From CBFDBF01 sp050287725 (GTDB lineage: Bacteria; Pseudomonadota; Gammaproteobacteria; Chromatiales; Chromatiaceae): 45,454 bases of DNA. The translations under genes and the position numbers were made by a program. This document shows, piece after piece, positions 31,955 to 39,412 of this stretch (position 1 is its first letter; the number at the start of each line of letters is the position of its first letter). The notes under the pieces are model-generated. The model was not told where the DNA came from and made no database searches. It worked only from the letters and a program-made list of their open reading frames with translations. The stretch spans positions 1 to 45,454 of the forward strand of contig JBNKCL010000032.1 in NCBI GenBank assembly GCA_050287725.1, given 5' to 3'.

Positions 31955-34282
31955 TCACCGCGTCACGCTTAGGTCGTTCCAATACCGGTGCTGCGGCGAC
32001 CTTCGGTAGCGTCGCGGCGGCGCAATCTCGCCATCCTCTTCCAGCCGCAGTTCCAGGGCACCGTCCTCGGCGGTCGTGAACGTCCGGGCGCCCGCCTGCC
32101 GCCACCTTGTCAGCACCTTCGGATGCGGAAACCCATAACGGCTGCGGTATCCGGAGGAGATCAAGGCATAGACAGGGTGCACCGCCGCAACAAACTTCGT
32201 GGAGGAGGAAGAGGCGCTGCCGTGATGCGGGACCACCACTACGTCCGCCGCCAATGCGGCCCGCCGGTACGCCACCAGATCCGCCTCCGCCTTGCTTTCG
32301 ATATCCCCGGTAATCAGGACGCTCCCGACGTCGTTGGACACCCGCAACACGCAGGAGGCGTTATTGCCGTGCCAGTCGGATATGCCGGCGGGGTGCAGGA
32401 TCTCGAACCGCACCCCGTCCCAGCGCCAGGCATCGCCCGCACGGCACCGGCCGGCGGCTGCGGTCCGGATGCGATCCGGCTCTCCGCTCACCACCGACCG
32501 CGGCTCGAACCGTTTCACGAGCGCTGCCGCCCCACCCTGATGATCCATATCCCCGTTGCTGAGGATCAGGAGATCCACTTTCCCGATCCCTTGCTCCTGA
32601 AGAAACGGAACCACCACGGCGGAACCCGCATCGAACCGGTCGGAATAGCGGGGGCCGGTATCGAACACCACGGTGTGATTCGCGGTTCGGATCACCGACG
32701 CCAGACCGTCGCCCACATCCAATACGGTAAACCAAACGGTTCCCGGCGCCGGTACCGGCGGACGAAGCAGCAACACCGGCGCCAGAAACAGCAGCCCCAC
32801 CGCGCGTGCCGGCGCCCCGCGCGGCAGCAGCAGGAGCAACACCCCCGCCGCTGCGGCGATCCAGCTCCAGACGGGTGGCGAGGGATGCACCCCGGAGATC
32901 ATCGGAAACGCCGCCAGCCGCTCCAGCAACCCGACACAATGCAGCAGCAACCAACCCGCCAGCTCCAGAAGCGGCGCGAAGAGATCGGAGATCTGGCACG
33001 CCAGCACCGCAAGCAGCGACAGCGGCACCAGGATCAGGCTAAACAGCGGCACCGCCACCAGATTCACCAGCGGCGCCACCAGCGAAACCGGAAGCCGCCA
33101 GATCATCAGGAGCGGAATCAATGCCACCGTCACCAGCCACTGCACCCGACCCCATTTCCAGAACCACCCCTCCCCCCGCAGCCGTCCCGTCATGCCGTAA
33201 AGGATTACGGCCACCGCCCCGAAGGACAGCCAAAACCCGGTCCCCAGCACCGCAAAAGGATCGAACAGCACCACCAGCAACAGCGCCAGGGCAAAGGTGC
33301 GTCCCGGCTGCGGATTCCGCCGCAGCAGTTGTGCGCCGAACAGCACCGCCAGCATGATCAGGGCGCGCTGCGCCGGCACCGCGAATCCGGCCAGTGCGGC
33401 ATAGAGGGTTGCGGCCGCCAACGCCCCGATCGCCGCGGCCTGTGACGCCGGCAGAAGCAGCGTCAAACGGGCCGACCGGCGCCAGAGCCATGCCCCCAGG
33501 AAATAGATCAAACCCGCCACGATCCCGATATGCAGGCCGGAGATGGCAAACAGATGGCTGGTTCCGGTGGCGGCGAACAGTTCCCAGTAGTGCCGATCCA
33601 CCTCGCTGCGGTCACCGATGGTAAGCGCCGTGATCAGGCCTGCGGCCGGTCCGGGTAACAGGGAGCGAATCCGGTTTCGGATTCTCTGGCGCCACCGCTG
33701 TAGCGAGAAGCCCGGCGCGTTCGCCGCCAGCCGCCGGTTCCCGCCGGGGGTCCGCACATAGCCGGTGGCAGCGATCCCCTGCCGGAACAACCACCCTTCA
33801 AAGTCGAAACCACCGGGATTGGCGAAGCCATGCCGCCGTTTCAAGCGAACCGTGAATCGCCAGCGCTCGCCCACCCACAACTTCGGGGTGTCCCCGTACC
33901 AACTCAGCCGTATCCATCCCGGTGACGGTTGCGGTCGATCCCCCAGCAACAGCCGGTCGACACGGAATTCGAATCGAACCTGCGGCCCCCGATCTTCCGG
34001 CAACGAGGCGATCACCCCGTCCACCTGCAGATCGACCCCATCCAGTTCCGGCGCCAGTCCGGCGGCAAGCTGCCAGTGGGCATACAGCAGCGCCCAAAGA
34101 AACCCGAGCGCCAGGAACAGCGCCGGACGCAGGACCGGGAGCAACCGCAACGCGGCCAGTAAAACCGGCAGCAGAAGCAGCCAACCGGTGGCCGGTAACT
34201 GTGACTGCCATTGCAGCAGCATCACCCCGGCAACAAAGAACAACGTCCCTGTAACCAAACCAGCGAGACTCCCTTCCGTCAA
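31955..34282 (-). CDS. comEC: DNA internalization-related competence protein ComEC/Rec2
   Basis: ComEC is the inner-membrane channel for single-stranded DNA during natural transformation. From the N-terminus there are hydrophobic helices, a DUF4131 region, the many-helix competence domain (LFAISGLHIGIVAG; VPAQRALIMLAVLFGAQLL), and a C-terminal metallo-beta-lactamase-like domain (VLDVGDGLASVI, VVFDTGPRYSDRFDAG, VVVPHHGSASSSS). The usual SHxDxDHxGG motif reads SNGDMDHQGG here. The true start is unclear. The frame is open to a TTG at 34396. TTG at 34282 begins just before the first helix and has GGCGGA upstream, so it was chosen. A strong AGGAGG at 34374-34379 instead serves an out-of-frame ATG. 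About 775 residues. Confidence 0.88.
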   Translation of the reverse strand: MTEGSLAGLVTGTLFFVAGVMLLQWQSQLPATGWLLLLPVLLAALRLLPVLRPALFLALGFLWALLYAHWQLAAGLAPELDGVDLQVDGVIASLPEDRGPQVRFEFRVDRLLLGDRPQPSPGWIRLSWYGDTPKLWVGERWRFTVRLKRRHGFANPGGFDFEGWLFRQGIAATGYVRTPGGNRRLAANAPGFSLQRWRQRIRNRIRSLLPGPAAGLITALTIGDRSEVDRHYWELFAATGTSHLFAISGLHIGIVAGLIYFLGAWLWRRSARLTLLLPASQAAAIGALAAATLYAALAGFAVPAQRALIMLAVLFGAQLLRRNPQPGRTFALALLLVVLFDPFAVLGTGFWLSFGAVAVILYGMTGRLRGEGWFWKWGRVQWLVTVALIPLLMIWRLPVSLVAPLVNLVAVPLFSLILVPLSLLAVLACQISDLFAPLLELAGWLLLHCVGLLERLAAFPMISGVHPSPPVWSWIAAAAGVLLLLLPRGAPARAVGLLFLAPVLLLRPPVPAPGTVWFTVLDVGDGLASVIRTANHTVVFDTGPRYSDRFDAGSAVVVPFLQEQGIGKVDLLILSNGDMDHQGGAAALVKRFEPRSVVSGEPDRIRTAAAGRCRAGDAWRWDGVRFEILHPAGISDWHGNNASCVLRVSNDVGSVLITGDIESKAEADLVAYRRAALAADVVVVPHHGSASSSSTKFVAAVHPVYALISSGYRSRYGFPHPKVLTRWRQAGARTFTTAEDGALELRLEEDGEIAPPRRYRRSPQHRYWNDLSVTR

Positions 34283-34335
34283 AATCCGCCGGATCGCCTC
34301 TTCGCTGCGGATTCCCGGCCTTCCATTCGCCTGTT

Positions 34336-34368
34336 TTATGAAAAAACGGCCATACCGTCCAATGTCAT
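34336..34368 (-). other. Ten-codon reading frame with strong Shine-Dalgarno overlapping the 5' end of comEC
   Basis: AGGAGG (34374-34379) lies 5 bases before an ATG at 34368 that reads MTLDGMAVFS and stops. It is one frame off comEC. A run of six T (minus strand, 34341-34346) sits just before the stop; one added T, or a -1 slip there, would join this start to the comEC frame. It could be a leader peptide, a slippage start, or a sequence error. Confidence 0.4.
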
Positions 34369-34456
34369 AAAAACCTCCTATCCCGCAGAGGCGCAAGCGG
34401 CTACACTATCGCGCAGTGTTGTTATTTACTGCAATATTGTTTATGCACCATAGCCC

Positions 34457-34993
34457 ATGCCGAAACGCCTGATCAAACGCTTTACCCCCGATCGCGACAA
34501 AATACGCAACCACAAACACCTGCAGATCTTCGGGAAACTCCTGCATGATCCCAACCTTTGGCATCTGAACCGCCGCTCGGTCTCCGGGGCGTTCGCGGTG
34601 GGGCTGTTTTGGGCCTTTATCCCGATCCCGTTCCAGATGGTGGCAGCCGCCGCCACTGCGATTCCGGCGCGGGTCAATCTGCCGATCTCGGTGGCGCTGG
34701 TATGGATCACCAACCCCATCACCATGCCGCCGATGTTCTACTTCAACTATCTGGTGGGCACCTGGATCCTCGGCAAACCGACCCAACAGGTCCAGTTCGA
34801 ACTCTCCTGGCAGTGGTTCAGCCAAAGCGTGGCTGAGATCTGGGAACCGCTCTACCTCGGCAGTCTGATCTGCGCCGTCATCGCAGCGGTACTCGGCTAT
34901 ATCGCCATGCGCGGCTTCTGGCGCTGGCATGTAATCTGTCAACTGCGCAAACGGGCACAGCGCACCGCAACCGGGAAACGCCCCTCCGAGTAA
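34457..34993 (+). CDS. DUF2062 membrane protein
   Basis: This 178-residue protein has a basic N-terminus (MPKRLIKRF) and the DUF2062 core: a WHLNRRSVSGAFAVGLFWAFIPIPFQM segment, WITNPITMPPMFYFNYLVG and a third hydrophobic segment near residue 135-155. The family is small and uncharacterised, and is often found next to comEC and the lol genes in proteobacteria, as here. The gap to divergent comEC is short. The function is unknown. Confidence 0.85.
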   Translation: MPKRLIKRFTPDRDKIRNHKHLQIFGKLLHDPNLWHLNRRSVSGAFAVGLFWAFIPIPFQMVAAAATAIPARVNLPISVALVWITNPITMPPMFYFNYLVGTWILGKPTQQVQFELSWQWFSQSVAEIWEPLYLGSLICAVIAAVLGYIAMRGFWRWHVICQLRKRAQRTATGKRPSE

Positions 34994-35067
34994 AGTAACC
35001 GTCCGATCGCTGCCCGTGCCTGACACGGTGGCGCGGCGGCTGAATTTTCCCCGTCCTGCATCCCATC

Positions 35068-35113
35068 TTGACAACACTGGATTACTGCACTAATTTCTGT
35101 AATAACAGAAATT
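35068..35113 (+). promoter_or_regulatory. Promoter with overlapping palindromic operator, site 1
   Basis: TTGACA (35068-35073) is followed after 17 bases by TAATTT (35091-35096). Overlapping this -10 is a perfect palindrome, AATTTCTGT - AATA - ACAGAAATT (35092-35113). It ends 12 bases before the ATG of the GbsR/MarR gene, the expected place for autorepression. Confidence 0.65.
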
Positions 35114-35125
35114 GGAGAAATTTAA

Positions 35126-35653
35126 ATGAAACTGACCTCGACGCAACAGAAGTTCATCCTGCACTGGGGTGAGATGGGTACCCGTTGGGGGGTGAATCGC
35201 ACCGTGGCGCAGATCCACGCCCTGCTCTATCTCTCGCTGGAACCGCTGAACGCCGAATCGATCAGCGACACCCTGGGGGTCGCCCGCTCCAACGTCAGCA
35301 CCAGCCTGAAAGAGCTACAGAGCTGGGGACTGGTGAAAGTGGTGCATGAGATGGGCGATCGGCGCGATTACTTCGAATCGCACAAGGATGTCTGGGACAT
35401 CTTTATGGTGATTCTTGAAGAGCGCAAGCGGCGCGAGCTGGACCCGACTCTGACCATCCTGCGCGAGTGCGTATTGGAGAGTGAGGGCGACACGCAGACC
35501 GCTCCGGAGATCAAGACTCGCATCGCGAACACCCTGGATTTCGTCGAACAACTTACCGGATGGTTTGAGCAAATGAAGCGTATCGACCGTAAGACTCTGA
35601 CGAAACTGATAAAAATGGGCTCCAAGGTACAGGGATTGCTAGCCAGGAAGTAA
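35126..35653 (+). CDS. GbsR/MarR-family transcriptional regulator
   Basis: The 175-residue protein has a winged-helix domain (about residues 30-95): AQIHALLYLSLEPLNAESISDTLGVARSNVSTSLKELQSWGLV is a helix-turn-helix, followed by a wing containing GDRRDYF. Helical C-terminal sequence probably forms the dimer interface. The layout matches the GbsR subgroup of MarR regulators, known in Bacillus for choline-responsive repression; the ligand here is unknown. GGAGA lies about 9 bases before the ATG. A palindrome overlaps its promoter, and a related site precedes the next gene. It is the first gene of the accessory operon. Confidence 0.85.
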   Translation: MKLTSTQQKFILHWGEMGTRWGVNRTVAQIHALLYLSLEPLNAESISDTLGVARSNVSTSLKELQSWGLVKVVHEMGDRRDYFESHKDVWDIFMVILEERKRRELDPTLTILRECVLESEGDTQTAPEIKTRIANTLDFVEQLTGWFEQMKRIDRKTLTKLIKMGSKVQGLLARK

Positions 35654-35665
35654 AAAAATTTGCCG

Positions 35666-35693
35666 AGTAATTTCTGTTGTTTCTGTAATTACT
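35666..35693 (+). promoter_or_regulatory. Operator-like site 2 before the membrane-protein gene
   Basis: AGTAATT and AATTACT form an inverted repeat 14 bases apart, and between them TTTCTGT occurs twice (35671 and 35680). The words TAATTTCTGT and ATTACTG also occur around site 1, so the same regulator probably binds both. It lies 20 bases before the ATG at 35713. Confidence 0.5.
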
Positions 35694-35712
35694 GATTATT
35701 AAGGAGAACACT

Positions 35713-36093
35713 ATGGACGATGCCACTCTCTATCTTCTGGTCGAAATCGCAACCAGTCTCGGCATCAGCATCGCGGTATTGCTGCTGCTCCGTCCTGTTC
35801 TGGGTATGTTTCTGTGTGAATTGTGCCGCGGTGAGACCCGCGCCGCTTTCTGGAACACCTTTACGCGGCTGATGCTTCTGATTTCGCCGCTGTTGGTGGT
35901 TTTGCTGTTCAGTAACAGTAAATCTCTTTATCCGGTTGCATTTGCTGCAGAGCTGCGCGATGTACTGCTGCATTCGCTGCTGGGTCAATTCATCGGATTG
36001 GCGATCGTCGGTAAGATCTTACTGAACTTCAGCCGCCGGGCACAGGAAGCCGAGAGCGCGCAGGCGGCGCCGGGCAATGGGGTAGAGGTGTAA
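35713..36093 (+). CDS. Small membrane protein of unknown function
   Basis: I do not recognise this 126-residue protein. It has three hydrophobic segments: about residues 7-34, 50-66 (LMLLISPLLVVLLF) and 83-103. It also has a CELCRGETRAAFWNTFTRL loop with two cysteines and a hydrophilic C-terminus. AAGGAG precedes the ATG at 35713. Only one base separates its stop from the next gene's GTG, so the two are surely cotranscribed. Operator-like site 2 lies just upstream. Confidence 0.7.
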   Translation: MDDATLYLLVEIATSLGISIAVLLLLRPVLGMFLCELCRGETRAAFWNTFTRLMLLISPLLVVLLFSNSKSLYPVAFAAELRDVLLHSLLGQFIGLAIVGKILLNFSRRAQEAESAQAAPGNGVEV

Positions 36094-36094
36094 C

Positions 36095-37378
36095 GTGAAC
36101 ATCCTCATCACCGGCGCCAGCGGTTTTATCGGTTCGCATCTGATGCGAGCGCTGCAGGCACGCGGGCATCGCGTCACCGCCTGTGTCCGTGAGCCTCAGC
36201 GCGCCGAACGTTACTTTCGCGGCCCCACCTATATCGCCTGCGATTTCCGTCGGGATACGCGGGCAAGGGTGTGGCGGCCGCGGCTGTCGGGGATCGATGC
36301 GGTGATCAACGCAGTGGGAATTCTCCGCGAAACCGGCGACCAGAGTTTCGATGCCCTGCATCGGGATGCGCCCAGCGCGCTGTTCCGGGCGGCCGTGGAT
36401 CGCGGTGTCCGGCGGGTGATTCAGATCTCCGCACTGGGGGCGGACGCAACGGCGCAAAGCCGCTATCACCTGAGCAAACGGGCCGCCGATGACTGTCTGG
36501 CAGGCCTGCCGCTGGCCGGCGCAATCCTTCGTCCTTCCATCGTCTACGGACCTGGGGCGCGCAGTATGGCGCTGTTTCGCGCCCTCGCCGCGTTGCCGTT
36601 TACGCCGCTGGTGGGCGACGGCCGGCAACCGGTACAGCCGATTCACGTGGATGATCTGGTGCATGCCGTAATGCTGTGTGTGGAAAGTGAACCGCCGATT
36701 CGTGGTCGAATCGATCTGCCCGGCGCCGAACCCGTCACTCTGCTGGATCTGCTGGCTCGACAGCGACAACGGCTCGGTCTCGGGAAGTTGCGACCGCTAT
36801 TCGTGCCCTACCCCTTTGCGCTGAAAATGGCCGCATGGGGCGGCTTGCTGGGCGATGTCCCGGTGGACCGGGAGGCGGTGGAGATGCTGCAACGGGGCAA
36901 TACGGGTGATCCTATGTCCTGTGTCGAACGTTTCGGTTTTACACCCCGCTCGCTGACGCAAGATTCGACGGAAACAATAGCGACAACCGCCGAACGTTGG
37001 TACGCAGGACTCTATTTTCTGCGTCCGCTCCTGCGCCTCTCCATCGCGCTGGTCTGGATCATCGCAGGCGTCACCTCGGCCTGTCTCTATCCGGTACAGG
37101 AAAGCTACGCCCTGCTGGCGCGCGTCGGCATCGACGGCGCCATGGCGCCGTTCACGCTCTACACCGCCGCGGGTCTCGACCTGTTGCTGGGTCTGGCCAC
37201 CTTGTTGCGTATTCGGCTGCGTGCAGCGATCTATGTCCAGATCGCGGTCATGCTCGGCTACAGCCTGATCATCAGCGTGTTTCTGCCGGAGTTCTGGCTA
37301 CAGCCGTTCGGCCCCGTCAGCAAAAATCTGCCGCTGCTCGCAGCCACTCTGATCATGCTGGTCATGGAGCGGGAGTGA
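36095..37378 (+). CDS. Atypical SDR-family NAD(P)-binding protein fused to a DoxX-like membrane domain
   Basis: The first 290 residues or so are an atypical short-chain dehydrogenase/epimerase fold. They have the dinucleotide motif GASGFIGSH (about residues 7-15), VINAVGIL and YHLSKRA, which gives the YxxxK pair. Residues about 305-425 form a four-helix membrane domain of the DoxX-like kind (LRPLLRLSIALVWIIAGVTSA, AAGLDLLLGLATLL, PLLAATLIMLVME). The start is GTG at 36095, one base after the previous stop. The stop overlaps the next ATG (TGATG). The fusion suggests a membrane-bound redox or epimerase reaction, perhaps on a lipid or quinone-like substrate, but no substrate can be named. Confidence 0.82.
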   Translation: MNILITGASGFIGSHLMRALQARGHRVTACVREPQRAERYFRGPTYIACDFRRDTRARVWRPRLSGIDAVINAVGILRETGDQSFDALHRDAPSALFRAAVDRGVRRVIQISALGADATAQSRYHLSKRAADDCLAGLPLAGAILRPSIVYGPGARSMALFRALAALPFTPLVGDGRQPVQPIHVDDLVHAVMLCVESEPPIRGRIDLPGAEPVTLLDLLARQRQRLGLGKLRPLFVPYPFALKMAAWGGLLGDVPVDREAVEMLQRGNTGDPMSCVERFGFTPRSLTQDSTETIATTAERWYAGLYFLRPLLRLSIALVWIIAGVTSACLYPVQESYALLARVGIDGAMAPFTLYTAAGLDLLLGLATLLRIRLRAAIYVQIAVMLGYSLIISVFLPEFWLQPFGPVSKNLPLLAATLIMLVMERE

Positions 37379-37845
37379 TGGAATATCTGGCCCTCAAATC
37401 GATCCACATCCTCAGCGCCATCCTGTTATTCGGTACCGGTCTCGGAAGCGCCTTCTACAAATTCTTCACCGACCGGGGCGCGGTGACAGCGGCGATGGCG
37501 GAAACCAATCGCCTGGTGGTGCACGCCGACTGGTGGTTCACCACCCCGACCATCCTGATCCAGCCCCTCACCGGTTATGCCATGATGCACTCCTTACAGT
37601 GGTCATGGGATACACCGTGGTTACTGACTTCGATGGGACTCTATCTGCTGGCCGGGGCATGCTGGTTACCGGTGGTCTGGTTGCAGATCCGGATGCGGGA
37701 CCTCAGCCGAACCGCGGCGGATCAGGGGCAGCCCGTTCCGGCCCTTTACTGGCGCATGGCGCGCGCCTGGTTTCTGCTCGGTGTCCCGGCCTTTGCCGCC
37801 ATGGTGGTAACCGTATTGCTTATGGTGTTCAAACCGACTTTCTAA
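37378..37845 (+). CDS. DUF2269-family membrane protein
   Basis: This 155-residue protein has four hydrophobic segments (about 8-26, 52-68, 79-102 and 130-150). The conserved-looking features MEYLALKSIHILSAILLFGTG, HADWWFTTPTILIQPLTGYAM and WLPVVWLQIRMR are typical of DUF2269. The ATG overlaps the stop of the SDR-DoxX gene, so translation is coupled. Histidines in helix 1 (IHIL) and in HADWWF could be cofactor ligands, but that is speculation. Function is unknown; the partner genes suggest a membrane complex. Confidence 0.78.
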   Translation: MEYLALKSIHILSAILLFGTGLGSAFYKFFTDRGAVTAAMAETNRLVVHADWWFTTPTILIQPLTGYAMMHSLQWSWDTPWLLTSMGLYLLAGACWLPVVWLQIRMRDLSRTAADQGQPVPALYWRMARAWFLLGVPAFAAMVVTVLLMVFKPTF

Positions 37846-37857
37846 GGAGCGATCACG

Positions 37858-38472
37858 ATGAACGGACAAACAGCGGTGTTAGCGGCAATGCGGCAAGCCC
37901 TCGGCGAACAGTGGCAACGATTGCACCCGGCCGTACGCCGCCACTATGACATCCGAGCGGACGGCGTCGCGCATCTGCAACTCCGCGGGATCATGTATGA
38001 GGTGGATCATGCGACGATCATTAAACCGTTCATGTGGGTCGGGCGGTTGTTCGGCGCCCTGGTGCCCTATCGCGGCCGCAACCTGCCGGTGAAGGTAATC
38101 AATACCGCCCGCCCGGGTCGATCGACCCTGTTCTGGGAACGCCACTTTCATTTTCCCGGCAGAGAACCGTTCCGTTTTGTTTCGCGCATGGAAAACGGCA
38201 AGGGCAACGAGATTATCGAATATGTCCGATACAACCTGGGAATTCGCATGGCGATGTCGGAACGGGACGGCGCGCTCTGCTATGAGAGCCGCGGTTACCG
38301 CTGGGATCTGGGTCCGCTGAAACTGCACATTCCCGACTGGCTGATACTGGGCAGGGCGACCATCGTCGAGCGCGGACTCGATGCGCAAACCATTGAACTC
38401 CGCTTCGATATAAACCATCCCGTTTTTGGCCACACCTTCACCTATTCGGGAAGTTTTGTGCTGGAAGAGTGA
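37858..38472 (+). CDS. DUF4166-domain protein
   Basis: The 204-residue protein resembles the DUF4166 family. It has LHPAVRRHYDI near residue 22, the LRGIMYEVDH segment, FWERHFHFPG near residue 93, and a C-terminal HPVFGHTFTYSGSF. There is no signal peptide and no membrane helix apart from a weak hydrophobic stretch, so it is probably cytoplasmic or peripheral. AAGGAG precedes the ATG at 37858. It is the last gene of the GbsR-controlled operon. In other bacteria DUF4166 is found with or fused to SDR proteins, which supports a shared pathway. The reaction is unknown. Confidence 0.78.
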   Translation: MNGQTAVLAAMRQALGEQWQRLHPAVRRHYDIRADGVAHLQLRGIMYEVDHATIIKPFMWVGRLFGALVPYRGRNLPVKVINTARPGRSTLFWERHFHFPGREPFRFVSRMENGKGNEIIEYVRYNLGIRMAMSERDGALCYESRGYRWDLGPLKLHIPDWLILGRATIVERGLDAQTIELRFDINHPVFGHTFTYSGSFVLEE

Positions 38473-38492
38473 ATGGCAGACCCGATATTACT

Positions 38493-38560
38493 CTCGCCAG
38501 GACGCAAAGAACGCCAAGCGAAAAGCTTTCTTCTTTGAGAGCTTGGCACCTTAGTGAGAA
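38493..38560. repeat. Dispersed repeat, copy C
   Basis: CTCGCCAGGACGCAAAGAACG begins the left arm, and a right arm around GCTTGGCACCTTAGTGAGAA is its imperfect inverse. It belongs to the same family as the copies at 5756, 29570 and 38671. Confidence 0.75.
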
Positions 38561-38670
38561 TTCTGAATTCGCGCCTTAGCGATCAGCCCCGGCCACTTCT
38601 TGGTAATGCCGGGGATGTAATCATGGCTACTCATGCCGAACCTGACCCGTGCGAGATACAAACAAAACAA
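38561..38670 (-). other. Segment between inverted repeat copies, with a possible coding remnant
   Basis: Between copies C and D the minus strand reads openly as ...RVRFGMSSHDYIPGITKK and on to a stop at copy C. No start with a ribosome-binding site is visible and I do not recognise the peptide. It may be cargo or a remnant carried with the repeats. Confidence 0.25.
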
Positions 38671-38717
38671 GCAAAAATGCTTTTGCTCTCTTTGCGTGCT
38701 TGGCGTCTTGGCGTGAG
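38671..38717. repeat. Dispersed repeat, copy D (inverted relative to copy C)
   Basis: On the minus strand it reads CTCACGCCAAGACGCCAAGC then ACGCAAAGAG, like the other copies. It ends in a small palindrome GCAAAAATGCTTTTGC (38671-38686). It abuts the 3' end of lolD. Confidence 0.7.
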
Positions 38718-38728
38718 TCCGGTTGTGA

Positions 38729-39412
38729 TCAGGCCGTCGAAAGTACGCCGTTTTCGAGATGCAGTACCCGGTCCATGCGCGCCGCCAGATTAAAGTCGTG
38801 GGTGACGATAATGAAGCTGGTCCCGATGTCACGATTCAGTTCCAGCATCATCTCATAGACCTGCTCGGCGGTTTTGTTGTCGAGATTGCCGGTGGGTTCA
38901 TCGGCAAATACACAGCGCGGCCGATTGACCAGAGCCCGGGCGATCGCCGTGCGCTGCCGCTCGCCGCCGGACAGTTCCGCCGGTTTATGGGAAAGCCGGT
39001 CAGCCAAACCCACCTTTTCCAGCAAGTCCGAAGCTTGTTGCCGTGCGGCATCCACCTCCATGCGCCCGATCAGCAACGGCATGGCGACGTTCTCCAGGGC
39101 CGTGAATTCGGGCAACAGGTGATGAAACTGATAGACAAAGCCCATGGAGCGATTGCGCAGGAATCCGCGCTCCGCCTCGCCCATTTCGGTCAAATTTGAT
39201 CCATTGATCAGTATCTCGCCTGCGGTCGGAACATCCAGCCCGCCCAGGCAGTGCAGCAGGGTGCTTTTGCCGGAGCCGGAACTGCCGACCACGGCCACCC
39301 GCTCCCCTTCCCGGATGGTCAGATCCACCCCTCTCAGCACCTCCACCCTTGAAGCCCCGTCGTCGAAGGTGCGGACCAGGCCGCGACACTGCAATACCGG
39401 CGCATTACTCAT
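38729..39412 (-). CDS. lolD: Lipoprotein-releasing ABC transporter ATPase LolD
   Basis: LolD powers release of outer-membrane lipoproteins from the inner membrane to LolA. The ATPase motifs are complete: Walker A VGSSGSGKST (about residues 42-51), the LolD-type FVYQFHHLLPEFTALENVAMP, signature LSGGERQR, Walker B CVFADEPTGNLD and the H-loop VTHD. It has 227 residues, as usual. It overlaps the end of the permease gene by 8 bases. Confidence 0.95.
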   Translation of the reverse strand: MSNAPVLQCRGLVRTFDDGASRVEVLRGVDLTIREGERVAVVGSSGSGKSTLLHCLGGLDVPTAGEILINGSNLTEMGEAERGFLRNRSMGFVYQFHHLLPEFTALENVAMPLLIGRMEVDAARQQASDLLEKVGLADRLSHKPAELSGGERQRTAIARALVNRPRCVFADEPTGNLDNKTAEQVYEMMLELNRDIGTSFIIVTHDFNLAARMDRVLHLENGVLSTA

